Below are positions 8,859-15,972 of a DNA stretch of 64,000 bases, one piece after another. The translations under genes and the position numbers were made by a program. The notes under the pieces are model-generated. The model had not been told where the DNA came from and searched no databases. It worked only from the letters and a program-made list of their open reading frames with translations. The stretch is from contig NZ_AUMW01000006.1 of NCBI RefSeq assembly GCF_000430885.1, positions 62,001 to 126,000 of the forward strand. The letters are read 5' to 3'. The stretch comes from Desulfotruncus alcoholivorax DSM 16058. GTDB lineage: Bacteria; Bacillota; Desulfotomaculia; Desulfotomaculales; Desulfallaceae. The stretch's first letter is position 1. Each line of letters starts with the position of its first letter.

Positions 8859-9101
8859 CTATTTAAGCCCGGCCCTGCTAACAATGGTTTCAGCCACTTC
8901 TTCGGCGCTGTTGAACGGAAAATCCCCGGCCGTCAAAAGCTTTCCGGCTTCACCGGCGGTAACCTCGAGATCACCGGCCTTGCAAGTAGTGTTTGCTCCC
9001 TGCGGGAAAGCAGCCAGTAAGGCTTCCGGAGTGGATATGGGGAAATTCGCTCCATCAAGAGCTCCGACAATCTGTTTTTTAATGGCTTCGCGCACTGACA
9101 T
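8859..9101 (-). CDS. MTH865-like family small protein
   Basis: 80 residues matching the MTH865 family, a small EF-hand-like helical fold first described in methanogens with unknown function. Recognisable parts are [14 protein letters not shown] at the start, [15 protein letters not shown], the [32 protein letters not shown] core, and full family length. The ATG has AAGGAGG 8 nt upstream. A GTAAA-N4-TTTAC site lies 82 nt upstream and an identical site precedes the DUF1638 pseudogene, suggesting control by the nearby Crp/Fnr regulator. The gene is intact, although the gene just downstream is broken. Confidence 0.85.
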   Translation of the reverse strand: MSVREAIKKQIVGALDGANFPISTPEALLAAFPQGANTTCKAGDLEVTAGEAGKLLTAGDFPFNSAEEVAETIVSRAGLK

Positions 9102-9182
9102 ACAGGTAATTCCTCCTTTTGATTTTTTATAGCAAGCTTATAAACTTAAGCATTATATTACTTGGATAAGCAATTAAAATAA

Positions 9183-9196
9183 GTAAACTGTTTTAC
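9183..9196. promoter_or_regulatory. Crp/Fnr-type operator candidate (copy 1)
   Basis: GTAAACTGTTTTAC has perfect arms GTAAA/TTTAC with a 4-nt spacer. The exact reverse complement occurs at 10904-10917. The two copies bracket the Crp/Fnr regulator gene. It lies 82 nt ahead of the MTH865 start. Confidence 0.55.
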
Positions 9197-9243
9197 AAGA
9201 AAAATAAAAAGTTACCACAAACGAGTAGCAACTTAGAATTTAT

Positions 9244-9564
9244 TTACCTCAATATTGGTTTATATAAAATGATGCCTTGTTGTTGTAAATATTCCAGGGA
9301 TTCCTGCAGCTCTGAATGGCTGATGCCAATCAAGTTGGCGAGCTTGTGGCAAGAAATGCCGGTTAGATCAAAAATACCGTCCTCGCCTTCACAGAGAAAC
9401 AGGTTTAGAAGCATTTTAACGGTTTTGCCGAGGGGAGTGCCGGCTTTGATTTCGAATAGTAAATCCCGCATCAGATTTACCCGGCTGACCATCTTTTTAA
9501 TTTGGGCGTCAACTTCCTCTTTATCCCGATTATGCCCGAAGCAATATAATTTTTTTTGAATCAT
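9244..9564 (-). CDS. Small HTH protein, Crp-tail-like, partner of the Crp/Fnr regulator
   Basis: About 106 residues with no assigned family. The C-terminal third (SCHKLANLIGISHSELQESLEYLQQQGII) reads as a winged helix-turn-helix like the DNA-binding tail of Crp/Fnr proteins, but there is no cyclic-nucleotide-type sensor domain. The N-terminal part is basic and helical (DKEEVDAQIKKMVSRVN). The frame is open to 9603, overlapping the Crp/Fnr stop by 26 nt. The internal ATG at 9564 leaves a 13-nt gap and is chosen, though its ribosome-binding site is weak. It is translationally adjacent to the Crp/Fnr gene and may modulate the same promoters (inference). It could alternatively be a fragment of a once larger regulator. 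Confidence 0.6.
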   Translation of the reverse strand: MIQKKLYCFGHNRDKEEVDAQIKKMVSRVNLMRDLLFEIKAGTPLGKTVKMLLNLFLCEGEDGIFDLTGISCHKLANLIGISHSELQESLEYLQQQGIILYKPILR

Positions 9565-9577
9565 ACCAACAGCCCCG

Positions 9578-10276
9578 TTACACGGCTTCGATGCCGCCGG
9601 CAAGTTTTTCTCTGCTTAAAAGGATAAATTGGTGTCCCCTGGTGGCGATGGCCCCCTCTTGCTTCAAATCGCCCAGAACATTGGTCACCATGACCCGCGA
9701 GGCGTTGACCAGAGAGGCTATATCCTGGTGAGTGAGGTCGATATCGATTATGGTTCCTTCGGGAGAAGTTTTTCCGTATTCACCGGCCAGCCTGAGCAGA
9801 ATGGCCGAAATTCTGCCTTTCACATCCTGGAAGGCAATGCTGGCTACCTTATCTGTGTAATTATTTAATTTACCCCCCAGCAATTGGATTATTTTCAGGG
9901 CAGTATGCGGGTTTTGCAGCAAAATGGCGAAGTGTTCTTTATTACAAGAGCAGATAAAGGTGTCCTCCATCGTCTGTGCATTCATGGTATGGCGGGCGTT
10001 TTCTTCAAAAAAAGTGTTTTCACCGAAAATATCATCCTCTTTTAGGATATCGAGGGTAATTTCCTTGCCGCCTTCTGAAACTTTGAACAGCCTGACCCGG
10101 CCATACTTGATCAAGTAGATAGTGTGCGCGGGATCTCCTTCCCTAAAAATCATTTCGTTTTTGCGATAGACTTTTTTACCGGCCAGCACCCCGATTTTTT
10201 CCCGTTCCGTAAAATCAAGGGTGGCAAATAAGGCCAGTTCCTTCATACATTTAATTTTTTGCATTAATTGTTTCAC
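9578..10276 (-). CDS. Crp/Fnr family transcriptional regulator
   Basis: 232 residues with the standard two-domain layout. The N-terminal beta-roll sensor (about 20-135) contains REGDPAHTIYLIKYGRVRLF and GENTFFEENARHTMNAQ. A dimer helix follows, then a C-terminal winged helix (about 155-225) with LTHQDIASLVNASRVMVTNVLGDLKQEGAI. The cNMP pocket is not the cAMP-type GEL...RxA signature, and no FNR-type N-terminal cysteine cluster is seen, so the signal is unknown. The GTG start overlaps the stop of the upstream DUF1638 remnant (4 nt). The remnant, this gene and the HTH gene at 9244 appear to have formed one operon. Two identical GTAAA-N4-TTTAC sites on either side are plausible targets. Confidence 0.9.
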   Translation of the reverse strand: MKQLMQKIKCMKELALFATLDFTEREKIGVLAGKKVYRKNEMIFREGDPAHTIYLIKYGRVRLFKVSEGGKEITLDILKEDDIFGENTFFEENARHTMNAQTMEDTFICSCNKEHFAILLQNPHTALKIIQLLGGKLNNYTDKVASIAFQDVKGRISAILLRLAGEYGKTSPEGTIIDIDLTHQDIASLVNASRVMVTNVLGDLKQEGAIATRGHQFILLSREKLAGGIEAV

Positions 10277-10857
10277 CCATTCAAAAGTTGTTCTAACAGT
10301 TTACGCAAATTGTCCAGATTTACCGGTATAGTTTCCACGGGCACTTGGGCGTAGTCGCAGGATTCAAGTAAATTCATATCGTCAATGGATACAATTCCAG
10401 TGTCCAAAAGCAATATACGATCATAGTAATCAAAATTTTGCCGGGCATCAACCGCGTCCCAACCCAGCCTTTCCATAAAATCTTGCGCCAGTTTTCCAGC
10501 CACCCGCTGGTAAGGTAAAAAGTTTTGGCTTCATCGTCCAATTCCGCCATTTTTTATCTCATGAGCATTTCAATGCAATTTTTGCCTGAATTGCCCGCCC
10601 ACCATGTTCGGCAGCTATTTACTCCATCTCCGGGTGGCATTGATTCCCTATGATCAAAGAGATATTGTTTCCGGCTATTTCGCGCAAGTTTTCGGTTACG
10701 GATTGGGACAGCTTATCAAGATCCACATGCAAAGCTGCGTCAACGTAGGTAATATCCGCATTTTTTTTGTTCACCCAACAGGTGTTCCAGTTCATGGCGT
10801 AGTATGCTGCAACATAATATTTTTCTTTTGATTTTTTTTCCGAACAAACTGTTTCAC
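10273..10857 (-). pseudogene. DUF1638 family gene, multiply frameshifted
   Basis: Pieces of a DUF1638 protein lie in order in different frames. The first is KYYVAAYYAMNW, then ITYVDAALHVDLDKL and NISLIIGNQCHPEM, ending at a TAA near 10619. Then NCIEMLMR, an in-frame stop, and AELDDEAKTFYLTSGWLENWRK follow in a second frame. Last is FMERLGWDAVDARQNFDYYDRILLLDTG through LLEQLLNG to the stop at 10273. At least two frameshifts and two nonsense codons separate these blocks, so the gene is dead. A GTG near 10857 with AGGGG ahead could have been the original start. DUF1638 proteins are, to my knowledge, often encoded beside corrinoid methyltransferase genes, which suits this region. The last open part (10273-10503) might be miscalled as a 76-residue gene. 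Confidence 0.8.
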
Positions 10858-10903
10858 CCCTGCCATTTTTATCATAGCATAAAAATTTACAGGCAATAGT
10901 GCA

Positions 10904-10917
10904 GTAAAACAGTTTAC
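10904..10917. promoter_or_regulatory. Crp/Fnr-type operator candidate (copy 2)
   Basis: GTAAAACAGTTTAC, the exact reverse complement of the site at 9183-9196. It lies about 50 nt upstream of the likely original start of the DUF1638 gene that heads the regulator's operon, which would allow autoregulation. Confidence 0.55.
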
Positions 10918-10980
10918 ACAATTTTAATTAATTATTAGTGGGGTGGATACTGTGCAAAAGTAACCAAAACCGTTTTAACC

Positions 10981-11021
10981 GCCTCAAGTGCATTATACCA
11001 CTTAATGTACTTGATTGAGGC
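10981..11021. repeat. Imperfect inverted repeat
   Basis: GCCTCAAGTGCATTA on the left and TTAATGTACTTGATTGAGGC on the right pair with a small bulge. It lies in the ~410-bp gene-free stretch between the DUF1638 remnant and mntA. No T-run follows, and its role is unknown. Confidence 0.4.
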
Positions 11022-11120
11022 AAAGGCTATTTTTAAAATTTCTCAAATATTTTCATTATCAGCGTTATACTTAACAGCTAAAAGAAAAACCGGGCAAGTC
11101 CTCCTTTCGGACCAGCCTGG

Positions 11121-11155
11121 AAGCGCGCAAATTAGTTCCTTTAGCGCGCGCTTTT
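11121..11155 (+). terminator. GC-rich hairpin with short T-tract
   Basis: AAGCGCGC pairs with GCGCGCTT across a 17-nt loop and is followed by TT and a T-rich stretch. No plus-strand gene lies upstream, so it may be a relic or belong to an unrecognised small RNA. Confidence 0.35.
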
Positions 11156-11174
11156 CAGTACTTTTTTCATTAAC

Positions 11175-11196
11175 CCAGGCCATATATATGGCCTGG
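11175..11196. promoter_or_regulatory. Perfect 22-bp palindrome
   Basis: CCAGGCCATA joined to TATATGGCCTGG forms an uninterrupted 22-bp palindrome about 46 bp upstream of the predicted mntA -35 box. An operator for a dimeric regulator is the simplest reading. Confidence 0.4.
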
Positions 11197-11241
11197 TATA
11201 CTTTCATCAAAGGCATAAAAAAATTAGCAAGACTGGCGCTG

Positions 11242-11271
11242 TTGTTATAAATATTTATCTAATGTTATAAT
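11242..11271 (+). promoter_or_regulatory. Predicted promoter of mntA-hepT
   Basis: TTGTTA at 11242-11247, 18-nt spacer, perfect TATAAT at 11266-11271, 58 nt ahead of the GTG start at 11330. Confidence 0.55.
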
Positions 11272-11329
11272 GTAACCAATTAGTTCCAGCCAAAAATGAA
11301 ATATCCATGTATTATGCAGGGGGAGGAGA

Positions 11330-11758
11330 GTGTTGAGGAACCTTATCTCCGAAGATATTGAGGCCATTAGTTCTAGGGTAAATACAGTATTAAAAGATTT
11401 TCCCCAGATTGCAGGTGCGTATTTATTTGGTTCAACTTTGGGAAAATGTAGGCCTGATAGTGATATAGATCTAGGTCTGGTTCTGGAAGATAGCAATATG
11501 AGTGATAAAGAGCAAGAACAATTGGAAACCGCAATTGCTTATTTATTGGGTACGTTTAATAATAAACACTATGACATTACATTTGTATCCCCGCAAAGCC
11601 CAATTTTTAGCTATCGTATAATCAAAGACGGTTGTCTAATTTATGTTAAGAATATGGATCGCATAACTGATATTATTGAGGATGTCAGCAGGCGTTATTC
11701 CGAAGTTTACCCTCGATACAGGGCTGCTTTAGAGGATATTCTCAGCGAGGTTATATAA
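11330..11758 (+). CDS. mntA: MntA-like minimal nucleotidyltransferase antitoxin
   Basis: 142-residue minimal nucleotidyltransferase. The motif FGSTLGKCRPDSDIDL gives the GS plus DxD active-site signature, and a later ITFVS strand supplies the third acidic position region. In studied MntA-HepT pairs the MNT protein inactivates the HEPN ribonuclease by adding AMP residues to a tyrosine near its RxxxxxH motif. The GTG start has GGGAGGAG just upstream. It precedes hepT with a 2-nt gap, the usual order and spacing for this toxin-antitoxin class. The AT-rich base composition differs from the GC-rich genes later in the window, in keeping with a mobile cassette. Confidence 0.9.
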   Translation: MLRNLISEDIEAISSRVNTVLKDFPQIAGAYLFGSTLGKCRPDSDIDLGLVLEDSNMSDKEQEQLETAIAYLLGTFNNKHYDITFVSPQSPIFSYRIIKDGCLIYVKNMDRITDIIEDVSRRYSEVYPRYRAALEDILSEVI

Positions 11759-11760
11759 AA

Positions 11761-12180
11761 ATGGGCATTGATCGTGAACGTGTTTTAATAAAAGTTGGGT
11801 ATATTCGTGAACAGGTTACCAGTATTAAACAGTTATTAGCAAAAAAAAGTAAGCAAGAAATTATAAATGACGCCTGGGTGCTAAGGGGCCTCAAATATGC
11901 AATTCAAACAACCATTGAGGCTTTAATTGATATAGCGTACCATATATCGGCAAAGGAATATAACCATGCACCAACTGATGCCAGGGATGCTATAAAAGCT
12001 TTGGTAGAAAACGGATTAGTTTCTCGCAAATACCTGGATATTTATGGTGGCATGGTTGGTTTCCGCAATCGCGTGGTACATGGTTACCAGGAAGTTACTC
12101 CTGATCGGGTTTATGAGATTGCCAACAAGGAATTAGATGACTTTAACACATTTATTAAGCAGATTTCTGTACTTCTATGA
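11761..12180 (+). CDS. hepT: HepT-like HEPN ribonuclease toxin
   Basis: 139-residue all-helical HEPN protein (DUF86/HepT family). The signature GFRNRVVHGY gives the R-x4-H ribonuclease motif, followed by the Tyr that is the known modification site in MntA-HepT systems. Family features also include WVLRGLKYAIQTTIEALIDIAYHI in the first half. It is the predicted toxin, an RNase neutralised by MntA. It starts 2 nt after mntA, and its stop overlaps the open frame of the next gene by 4 nt, although the likely start of that gene is 33 nt further on. Confidence 0.92.
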   Translation: MGIDRERVLIKVGYIREQVTSIKQLLAKKSKQEIINDAWVLRGLKYAIQTTIEALIDIAYHISAKEYNHAPTDARDAIKALVENGLVSRKYLDIYGGMVGFRNRVVHGYQEVTPDRVYEIANKELDDFNTFIKQISVLL

Positions 12181-12209
12181 GTATTTATATTTTAGAGGAA
12201 ATAAACACC

Positions 12210-12899
12210 ATGGAAAAACAAGTTCGCCAGCGTTTATGGGAAATTGATACGCTAAGGGGTTTTGCCCTGTTATTGATGATTATCTACCATCTTCTTTACG
12301 ACCTCAAGGAGTTCTATAACGTCGATATCACTTATAATCAAGGCATATTTTTCATTATAGGTAAAACAGCTGCCATCTTATTTATTCTAATTGCCGGAGT
12401 AAGTTGTACTTTCAGTAAAAATAACACTCTCAGGGCCTTTAAATTAATTGCCTGGGGCTATGTCATTTTCCTGATAATGTATATAGTTGTGCCAGGGTCC
12501 AACATCGTATTTGGCATATTGCAGTTTTTAGGCGTGTGTCTTCTGCTCTCCCCGGTATTTAAAAACATCGCTCCTTATGTATTGGCGGCAATCGGCACGG
12601 TAATTATCCTTGCCGGTGAAGTTACTCCACAATTATCAGTTAGCCATAACTGGCTTGTGCCGCTGGGTTTTTGGGGACCAAGTTTTTCTTCCGTGGATTA
12701 CTTTCCTTTAATTCCATGGTTCGGGATATTCTTATTGGGAATATCATTAAGGAAGGTGCTCTACAAACAAGAAATAAGCCTTTTCGCCACGGCAAGCAAG
12801 TATTTTAGGCCGCTTGCCTCAATAGGAAAACATACGCTTATTATTTATCTCATACACCAACCACTTATCATGGCTGCTCTGTATATTATCTTTCATTAG
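12210..12899 (+). CDS. Heparan-alpha-glucosaminide N-acetyltransferase-like membrane protein (DUF1624)
   Basis: About 229 residues and six to seven hydrophobic segments. The N-terminal WEIDTLRGFALLLMIIYHLLYDL is the signature of the DUF1624/HGSNAT-type acyltransferase family, with the conserved D-x-x-R-G and a His in the first membrane helix. Later GFWGPSFSSVDYFPLIPWFGIF and a C-terminal GKHTLIIYLIHQP also match. These proteins are thought to move acyl groups across the membrane; the substrate is unknown. The frame is open from 12177, but the ATG at 12210 has AGAGGA 10 nt upstream and fits the family N-terminus. A truncated second copy of its first ~17 codons lies at 14169. Confidence 0.85.
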   Translation: MEKQVRQRLWEIDTLRGFALLLMIIYHLLYDLKEFYNVDITYNQGIFFIIGKTAAILFILIAGVSCTFSKNNTLRAFKLIAWGYVIFLIMYIVVPGSNIVFGILQFLGVCLLLSPVFKNIAPYVLAAIGTVIILAGEVTPQLSVSHNWLVPLGFWGPSFSSVDYFPLIPWFGIFLLGISLRKVLYKQEISLFATASKYFRPLASIGKHTLIIYLIHQPLIMAALYIIFH

Positions 12900-13138
12900 G
12901 ATAACAAATTTTCCCTTTTATCAATCATTGAACAGGCTACCACCATCAATACCCCGGCCAGGCCGGCATTGGGCAGGTACTTAATAAATGGCTTGAAAAG
13001 GATCTGCAGCAGCACCAAAAATCCGGAAGGCACTCCCGCCAACCTGGTTTTTGCCCCGGCACAGTAGTTAACCACGGTACGGGTAAAGGATCCGGCACCG
13101 GGAAAACAGCTGAAATACGCGCCGAACATATTAGCCAT
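12896..13138 (-). pseudogene. SulP-type sulfate permease fragment
   Basis: An 80-codon open frame encodes only the piece of a SulP transporter around FGAYFSCFPGAGSFTRTVVNYCAGAKTRLAGVPSG. This includes the characteristic G-S-F-T/S-R-T-x-V-N and AGA+T motifs, followed by LFKPFIKYLPNAGLAGVLMVVACSMID. Full SulP proteins exceed 500 residues and carry a cytosolic STAS domain; neither the other membrane spans nor STAS are present. It is a degraded remnant, squeezed between the acyltransferase-like gene (4-nt overlap of ends) and lysE. It is unlikely to be functional. Confidence 0.8.
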
Positions 13139-13146
13139 CCTCTGAA

Positions 13147-13785
13147 CTATATATGCAGCATGGTTTTACCCAACAAATCCAGCAAAGTTAAGACCCCAAA
13201 CACCGCAATGGCTATGCCGGAACCCCTGTTAAACCATAGGATGCCCCGGTCTGTGAGTTTGTAGCGCAGTAAATTTACAACGCTGCTTAAAATAAACCAC
13301 CATAATATAGCACCTAAAAACACTCCGGAAGCTGCTATGAAAGCAGCATAAAAATGGCTGCTCCCCCCGTTAAGATTAAAACCGGCAAAAATTGCGGTAT
13401 ATGCCAATATGGTAACTGGATTGGCTACAGTTAGAAAAAAGGCAGATGAGAAAGCTTTATAAAAACCCTGTGCTGACGGTGCGGTTGACTTGGACCTGTC
13501 AACGGGTTTGGCGCTGAATATTCTTACGCCCAGATAGCATAAAAAAATCCCTCCGCCCAACTGCAGAAAATTTTCTTCCTTAAGAAAAAAATTGGCTATG
13601 TAACTTACCCCCAGAGCAGCAACGTAGGCAAAAAAACTATCGGCTGCGGCTGCACCCAATCCGGATACAAAACCGCTAAGGCGCCCTTCCGCTAGGGTAC
13701 GCCTTATGCATAACAGGTTAACCGGTCCAATTGGCACACAGAAAAGCAGCCCTGTTAACAATGCTTTAAAAAAAACAGCGCTCAT
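13147..13785 (-). CDS. LysE family exporter
   Basis: 212 residues with about six membrane segments. The N-terminus (LLTGLLFCVPIGPVNLLCIRRTLAEGR) carries the LysE/RhtB hallmark P-I-G-P near the end of the first helix, then an AAADSFFAYVAALG helix and a long hydrophobic C-terminal half (ANPVTILAYTAIFAGF, a conserved NP motif). Such proteins export amino acids or related small metabolites; the substrate cannot be predicted. It is a single gene with normal length, and no clear partner adjoins it. Confidence 0.88.
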   Translation of the reverse strand: MSAVFFKALLTGLLFCVPIGPVNLLCIRRTLAEGRLSGFVSGLGAAAADSFFAYVAALGVSYIANFFLKEENFLQLGGGIFLCYLGVRIFSAKPVDRSKSTAPSAQGFYKAFSSAFFLTVANPVTILAYTAIFAGFNLNGGSSHFYAAFIAASGVFLGAILWWFILSSVVNLLRYKLTDRGILWFNRGSGIAIAVFGVLTLLDLLGKTMLHI

Positions 13786-13959
13786 AGTTATCCTACTCCC
13801 ATGTTGGCTTCAAAGCCTTGTTTGGGCAACAATACATTGCTTTATACCTATTACAAATTTACCTTAGCACATACAAGCATCCTCAGCCATAGCCAGAACA
13901 GCCTTAGGCCATAGCTTTATACACCGGACTTTCGACCGATCGATCTTTAATTGATGAAA

Positions 13960-13995
13960 TAGTATAATTTGGTGTATTTTTGTTGAATTATACTA
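13960..13995. promoter_or_regulatory. 10-bp-arm inverted repeat upstream of lysE
   Basis: Perfect arms TAGTATAATT / AATTATACTA separated by 16 nt, in the ~380-bp gene-free stretch between lysE and the acyltransferase remnant. The AT-rich arms could overlap a promoter; an operator is possible. Nothing else recognisable occurs in 13800-14160. Confidence 0.35.
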
Positions 13996-14168
13996 CAAAT
14001 AACATTAAAATCCTTTTAAAACCTTTCTACAAACCAAAATCATCTGTAGCTTTTCAGCCCTTTTTTTCATTTATGGTATAATAAAATTTACGATAAACAT
14101 AATTGACAAAATTAAGGAATGCAATAAGTCAACCCCGCCCCTAAATAAAGAAGGTATCAATAATAATT

Positions 14169-14232
14169 ATGGAAAAACCAATTCGTTAGCGGTTTTGGGA
14201 AATTGGTACGCTCAGGGGCTTATCACTATGTT
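14169..14232 (+). pseudogene. Truncated duplicate of the 5' end of the DUF1624 gene
   Basis: ATGGAAAAACC... at 14169 reads M-E-K-P-I-R-stop-R-F-W-E-I-G-T-L-R-G. This aligns with M-E-K-Q-V-R-Q-R-L-W-E-I-D-T-L-R-G at 12210, and the nucleotides match closely over ~55 nt. The TAG replaces Gln, and similarity fades after the LRG codons. It is a fragment left by duplication or recombination, ~2 kb from the intact gene. Confidence 0.75.
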
Positions 14233-14270
14233 TTCTGGCCTGGCGGTTATGTTGATATACATTTTAAAAT

Positions 14271-14312
14271 AAAGAGGGCCATCCTAAAATCGACTTTTAG
14301 GATAGCCTCTTT
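14271..14312 (-). terminator. Intrinsic terminator of the dpp-mttB operon
   Basis: AAAGAGGGCCATCCTAAAA and TTTTAGGATAGCCTCTTT form a long stem with one bulge around a 5-nt loop (TCGAC region), 33 nt past the mttB stop. A/T flanks allow use on either strand. Confidence 0.75.
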
Positions 14313-14344
14313 AGTTAAATTCAAAGTTTTTTCTTATTACCATT

Positions 14345-15790
14345 TTATTTGCTTACTAATTCTTGATAAGCATGTTCCACAATTGTATCGACTTCCTTTT
14401 CCTGCTCCACGGCAAGAGGTTCATAATGATCATTTTTCAATATTTCTTGCACCAGTTCTCTCGCCTTCATTCGGATATCCTTTTGGCCGGCAGCTTCCCA
14501 TTGGCTCCAGGAGTAATCGAAACCAAGTTTGGGCATAAATATCTCCCCACCTCTTAAATGCCGCACCGTATGCTCCTGGGCCAGGAAAGTACCTCCGTTC
14601 AAAACACTGGAAATAACATCCAAAGCCAGGGTATCCGGATTCACTTGCACTCCTCTATGTACTTTGCGGAGCATGGCAAATGTTTCATTATCGATGGCCA
14701 ATTGTTCATATGAAGCCACCATTAAATTGGCCATGCTGCCAAAACCGGAAATCATGTTTGCTCCGGCTATTACAGGCAAAATACCGTTAATCGCTTTTTC
14801 GTATCCCATTTGATTATCAAAAGTACAGGATGTGCAGGATAAGCCGTAAACATCGGTTAAAAATCCGTAATGGCGGGCAAGCTGCGCTACTATGACATTG
14901 CCGATCCCCACTTCGGGAAGACCCCAAATAGACAACCCATTTCTCATATTGGGATAGTTTAATCGAGAGCCGTAAATCAATGGTGTTTTCGGATTAATCA
15001 AATAGGCAATCGCGGCAAAAGCCAGCATTTCCGCAGTCATTTGAGCAACCCCTCCGGCAATGGTAAACGGACCGGATATTCCCGCTATCGGGGCTGACAA
15101 AATTACCGTAGGGATCCCTGCGGAAATAATTAATTTCATGGTATCGGTTATTTCCTTGGGAAAATATAAGGGGCTTTCCGGAGAAATTCCAACCAGTCCC
15201 ATGGGATTGTCCGTCAATGAATTATTTGGGCCTGAAAACACCTGGAACAATTCAACAATATATTTTGCTTCCCGGGCCGAGGATATTCCAGGTCCATAAA
15301 TGGGCTTCGTGGTGAATTTTAACATATGTTCAAATTGTCTGATCTGGCTGATTTCGTTTGGCACATCTTCCGGATACACTAAGGCGCAAGGCATATCCAA
15401 TTGGTCCAAATGATCCATTAGTCGCAAAGTCTTGACAAAATCGGAAAGGGTAGCGTTCCTTTTCCGGCCCGTTTCCAGGTCAAGAATACTGGGTATTCCC
15501 CCGGTGGAATGGGAAATCACATTGCCTGGTTTTACTTCTACCTTCTTTCCCGATCGACCGGTAAAAGTAATTTCCCGGGTACCATTGTCAAGAACCAGCT
15601 GAACTAAGTCAGGTTTAAATTTTACCCGGTCACCTATAATTTGGCATCCTTTTGAATGCAAGTCGTTCCTTAAGTCCGGGTCATCAACTTTGACGCCAAA
15701 ATTCTCTAGAATATATAGGCTAGCTTGATGAATCTGCTCAATTTCCTGTTCCGATAAGAACTTAAAGGATTTAGTATCTGCCTTTACCAT
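14345..15790 (-). CDS. MttB/MtgB-family trimethylamine-type methyltransferase (no pyrrolysine)
   Basis: 481 residues of the MttB superfamily, which demethylates quaternary or tertiary amines onto a corrinoid protein. Family segments include ASLYILENFGVKV near the N-terminus, HSTGGIPSILDLETG, PIYGPGISS, GISPESPLYF, SAPIAGISGPFTIAGGVAQMTAEMLAF and GLSCTSCTFDNQMGYEKA. There is no in-frame TAG, so this is a non-pyrrolysine member like the glycine betaine methyltransferase MtgB. It probably does not use trimethylamine itself. The ATG has GAAAGGGA upstream. It is the last gene of the minus-strand cluster that begins with an M24 peptidase and a peptide ABC transporter, suggesting a methylated, imported substrate. 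The corrinoid partners may be the genes at 4-1653. Confidence 0.92.
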   Translation of the reverse strand: MVKADTKSFKFLSEQEIEQIHQASLYILENFGVKVDDPDLRNDLHSKGCQIIGDRVKFKPDLVQLVLDNGTREITFTGRSGKKVEVKPGNVISHSTGGIPSILDLETGRKRNATLSDFVKTLRLMDHLDQLDMPCALVYPEDVPNEISQIRQFEHMLKFTTKPIYGPGISSAREAKYIVELFQVFSGPNNSLTDNPMGLVGISPESPLYFPKEITDTMKLIISAGIPTVILSAPIAGISGPFTIAGGVAQMTAEMLAFAAIAYLINPKTPLIYGSRLNYPNMRNGLSIWGLPEVGIGNVIVAQLARHYGFLTDVYGLSCTSCTFDNQMGYEKAINGILPVIAGANMISGFGSMANLMVASYEQLAIDNETFAMLRKVHRGVQVNPDTLALDVISSVLNGGTFLAQEHTVRHLRGGEIFMPKLGFDYSWSQWEAAGQKDIRMKARELVQEILKNDHYEPLAVEQEKEVDTIVEHAYQELVSK

Positions 15791-15864
15791 ATTAATCCGT
15801 CCCTTTCAAAGAATTCGCCGCACCGACACTTTACTTTTTCATGTCTTGCCTCGTAGTTGATTAA

Positions 15865-15908
15865 TTGATAGATAACGCCGCACTATCCCATGCGACGTTA
15901 TCTATCAA
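15865..15908. terminator. Long hairpin between dppA and mttB
   Basis: 17-bp arms (TTGATAGATAACGCCGC / GCGACGTTATCTATCAA, one wobble) around a 10-nt loop, 65 nt after the dppA stop. There is no strong T-run, so it may partially terminate or stabilise mRNA and lower mttB expression relative to dppA. Confidence 0.5.
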
Positions 15909-15972
15909 ATTTAAAGGGGTTATACGATATACTAAAATAAATATGTCATTAATAACTAAACATGATTTTGGT

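Noticed and set aside
10273-10503. Intact 76-residue gene
   Set aside because: It is only the C-terminal block of a DUF1638 protein whose earlier parts lie in other frames.
11005-11250. 81-residue plus-strand frame before mntA
   Set aside because: Runs through hairpins and a palindrome, lacks a ribosome-binding site and resembles no protein.
14345-15790. Pyrrolysine-containing MttB
   Set aside because: There is no in-frame amber codon and the open frame is full length.
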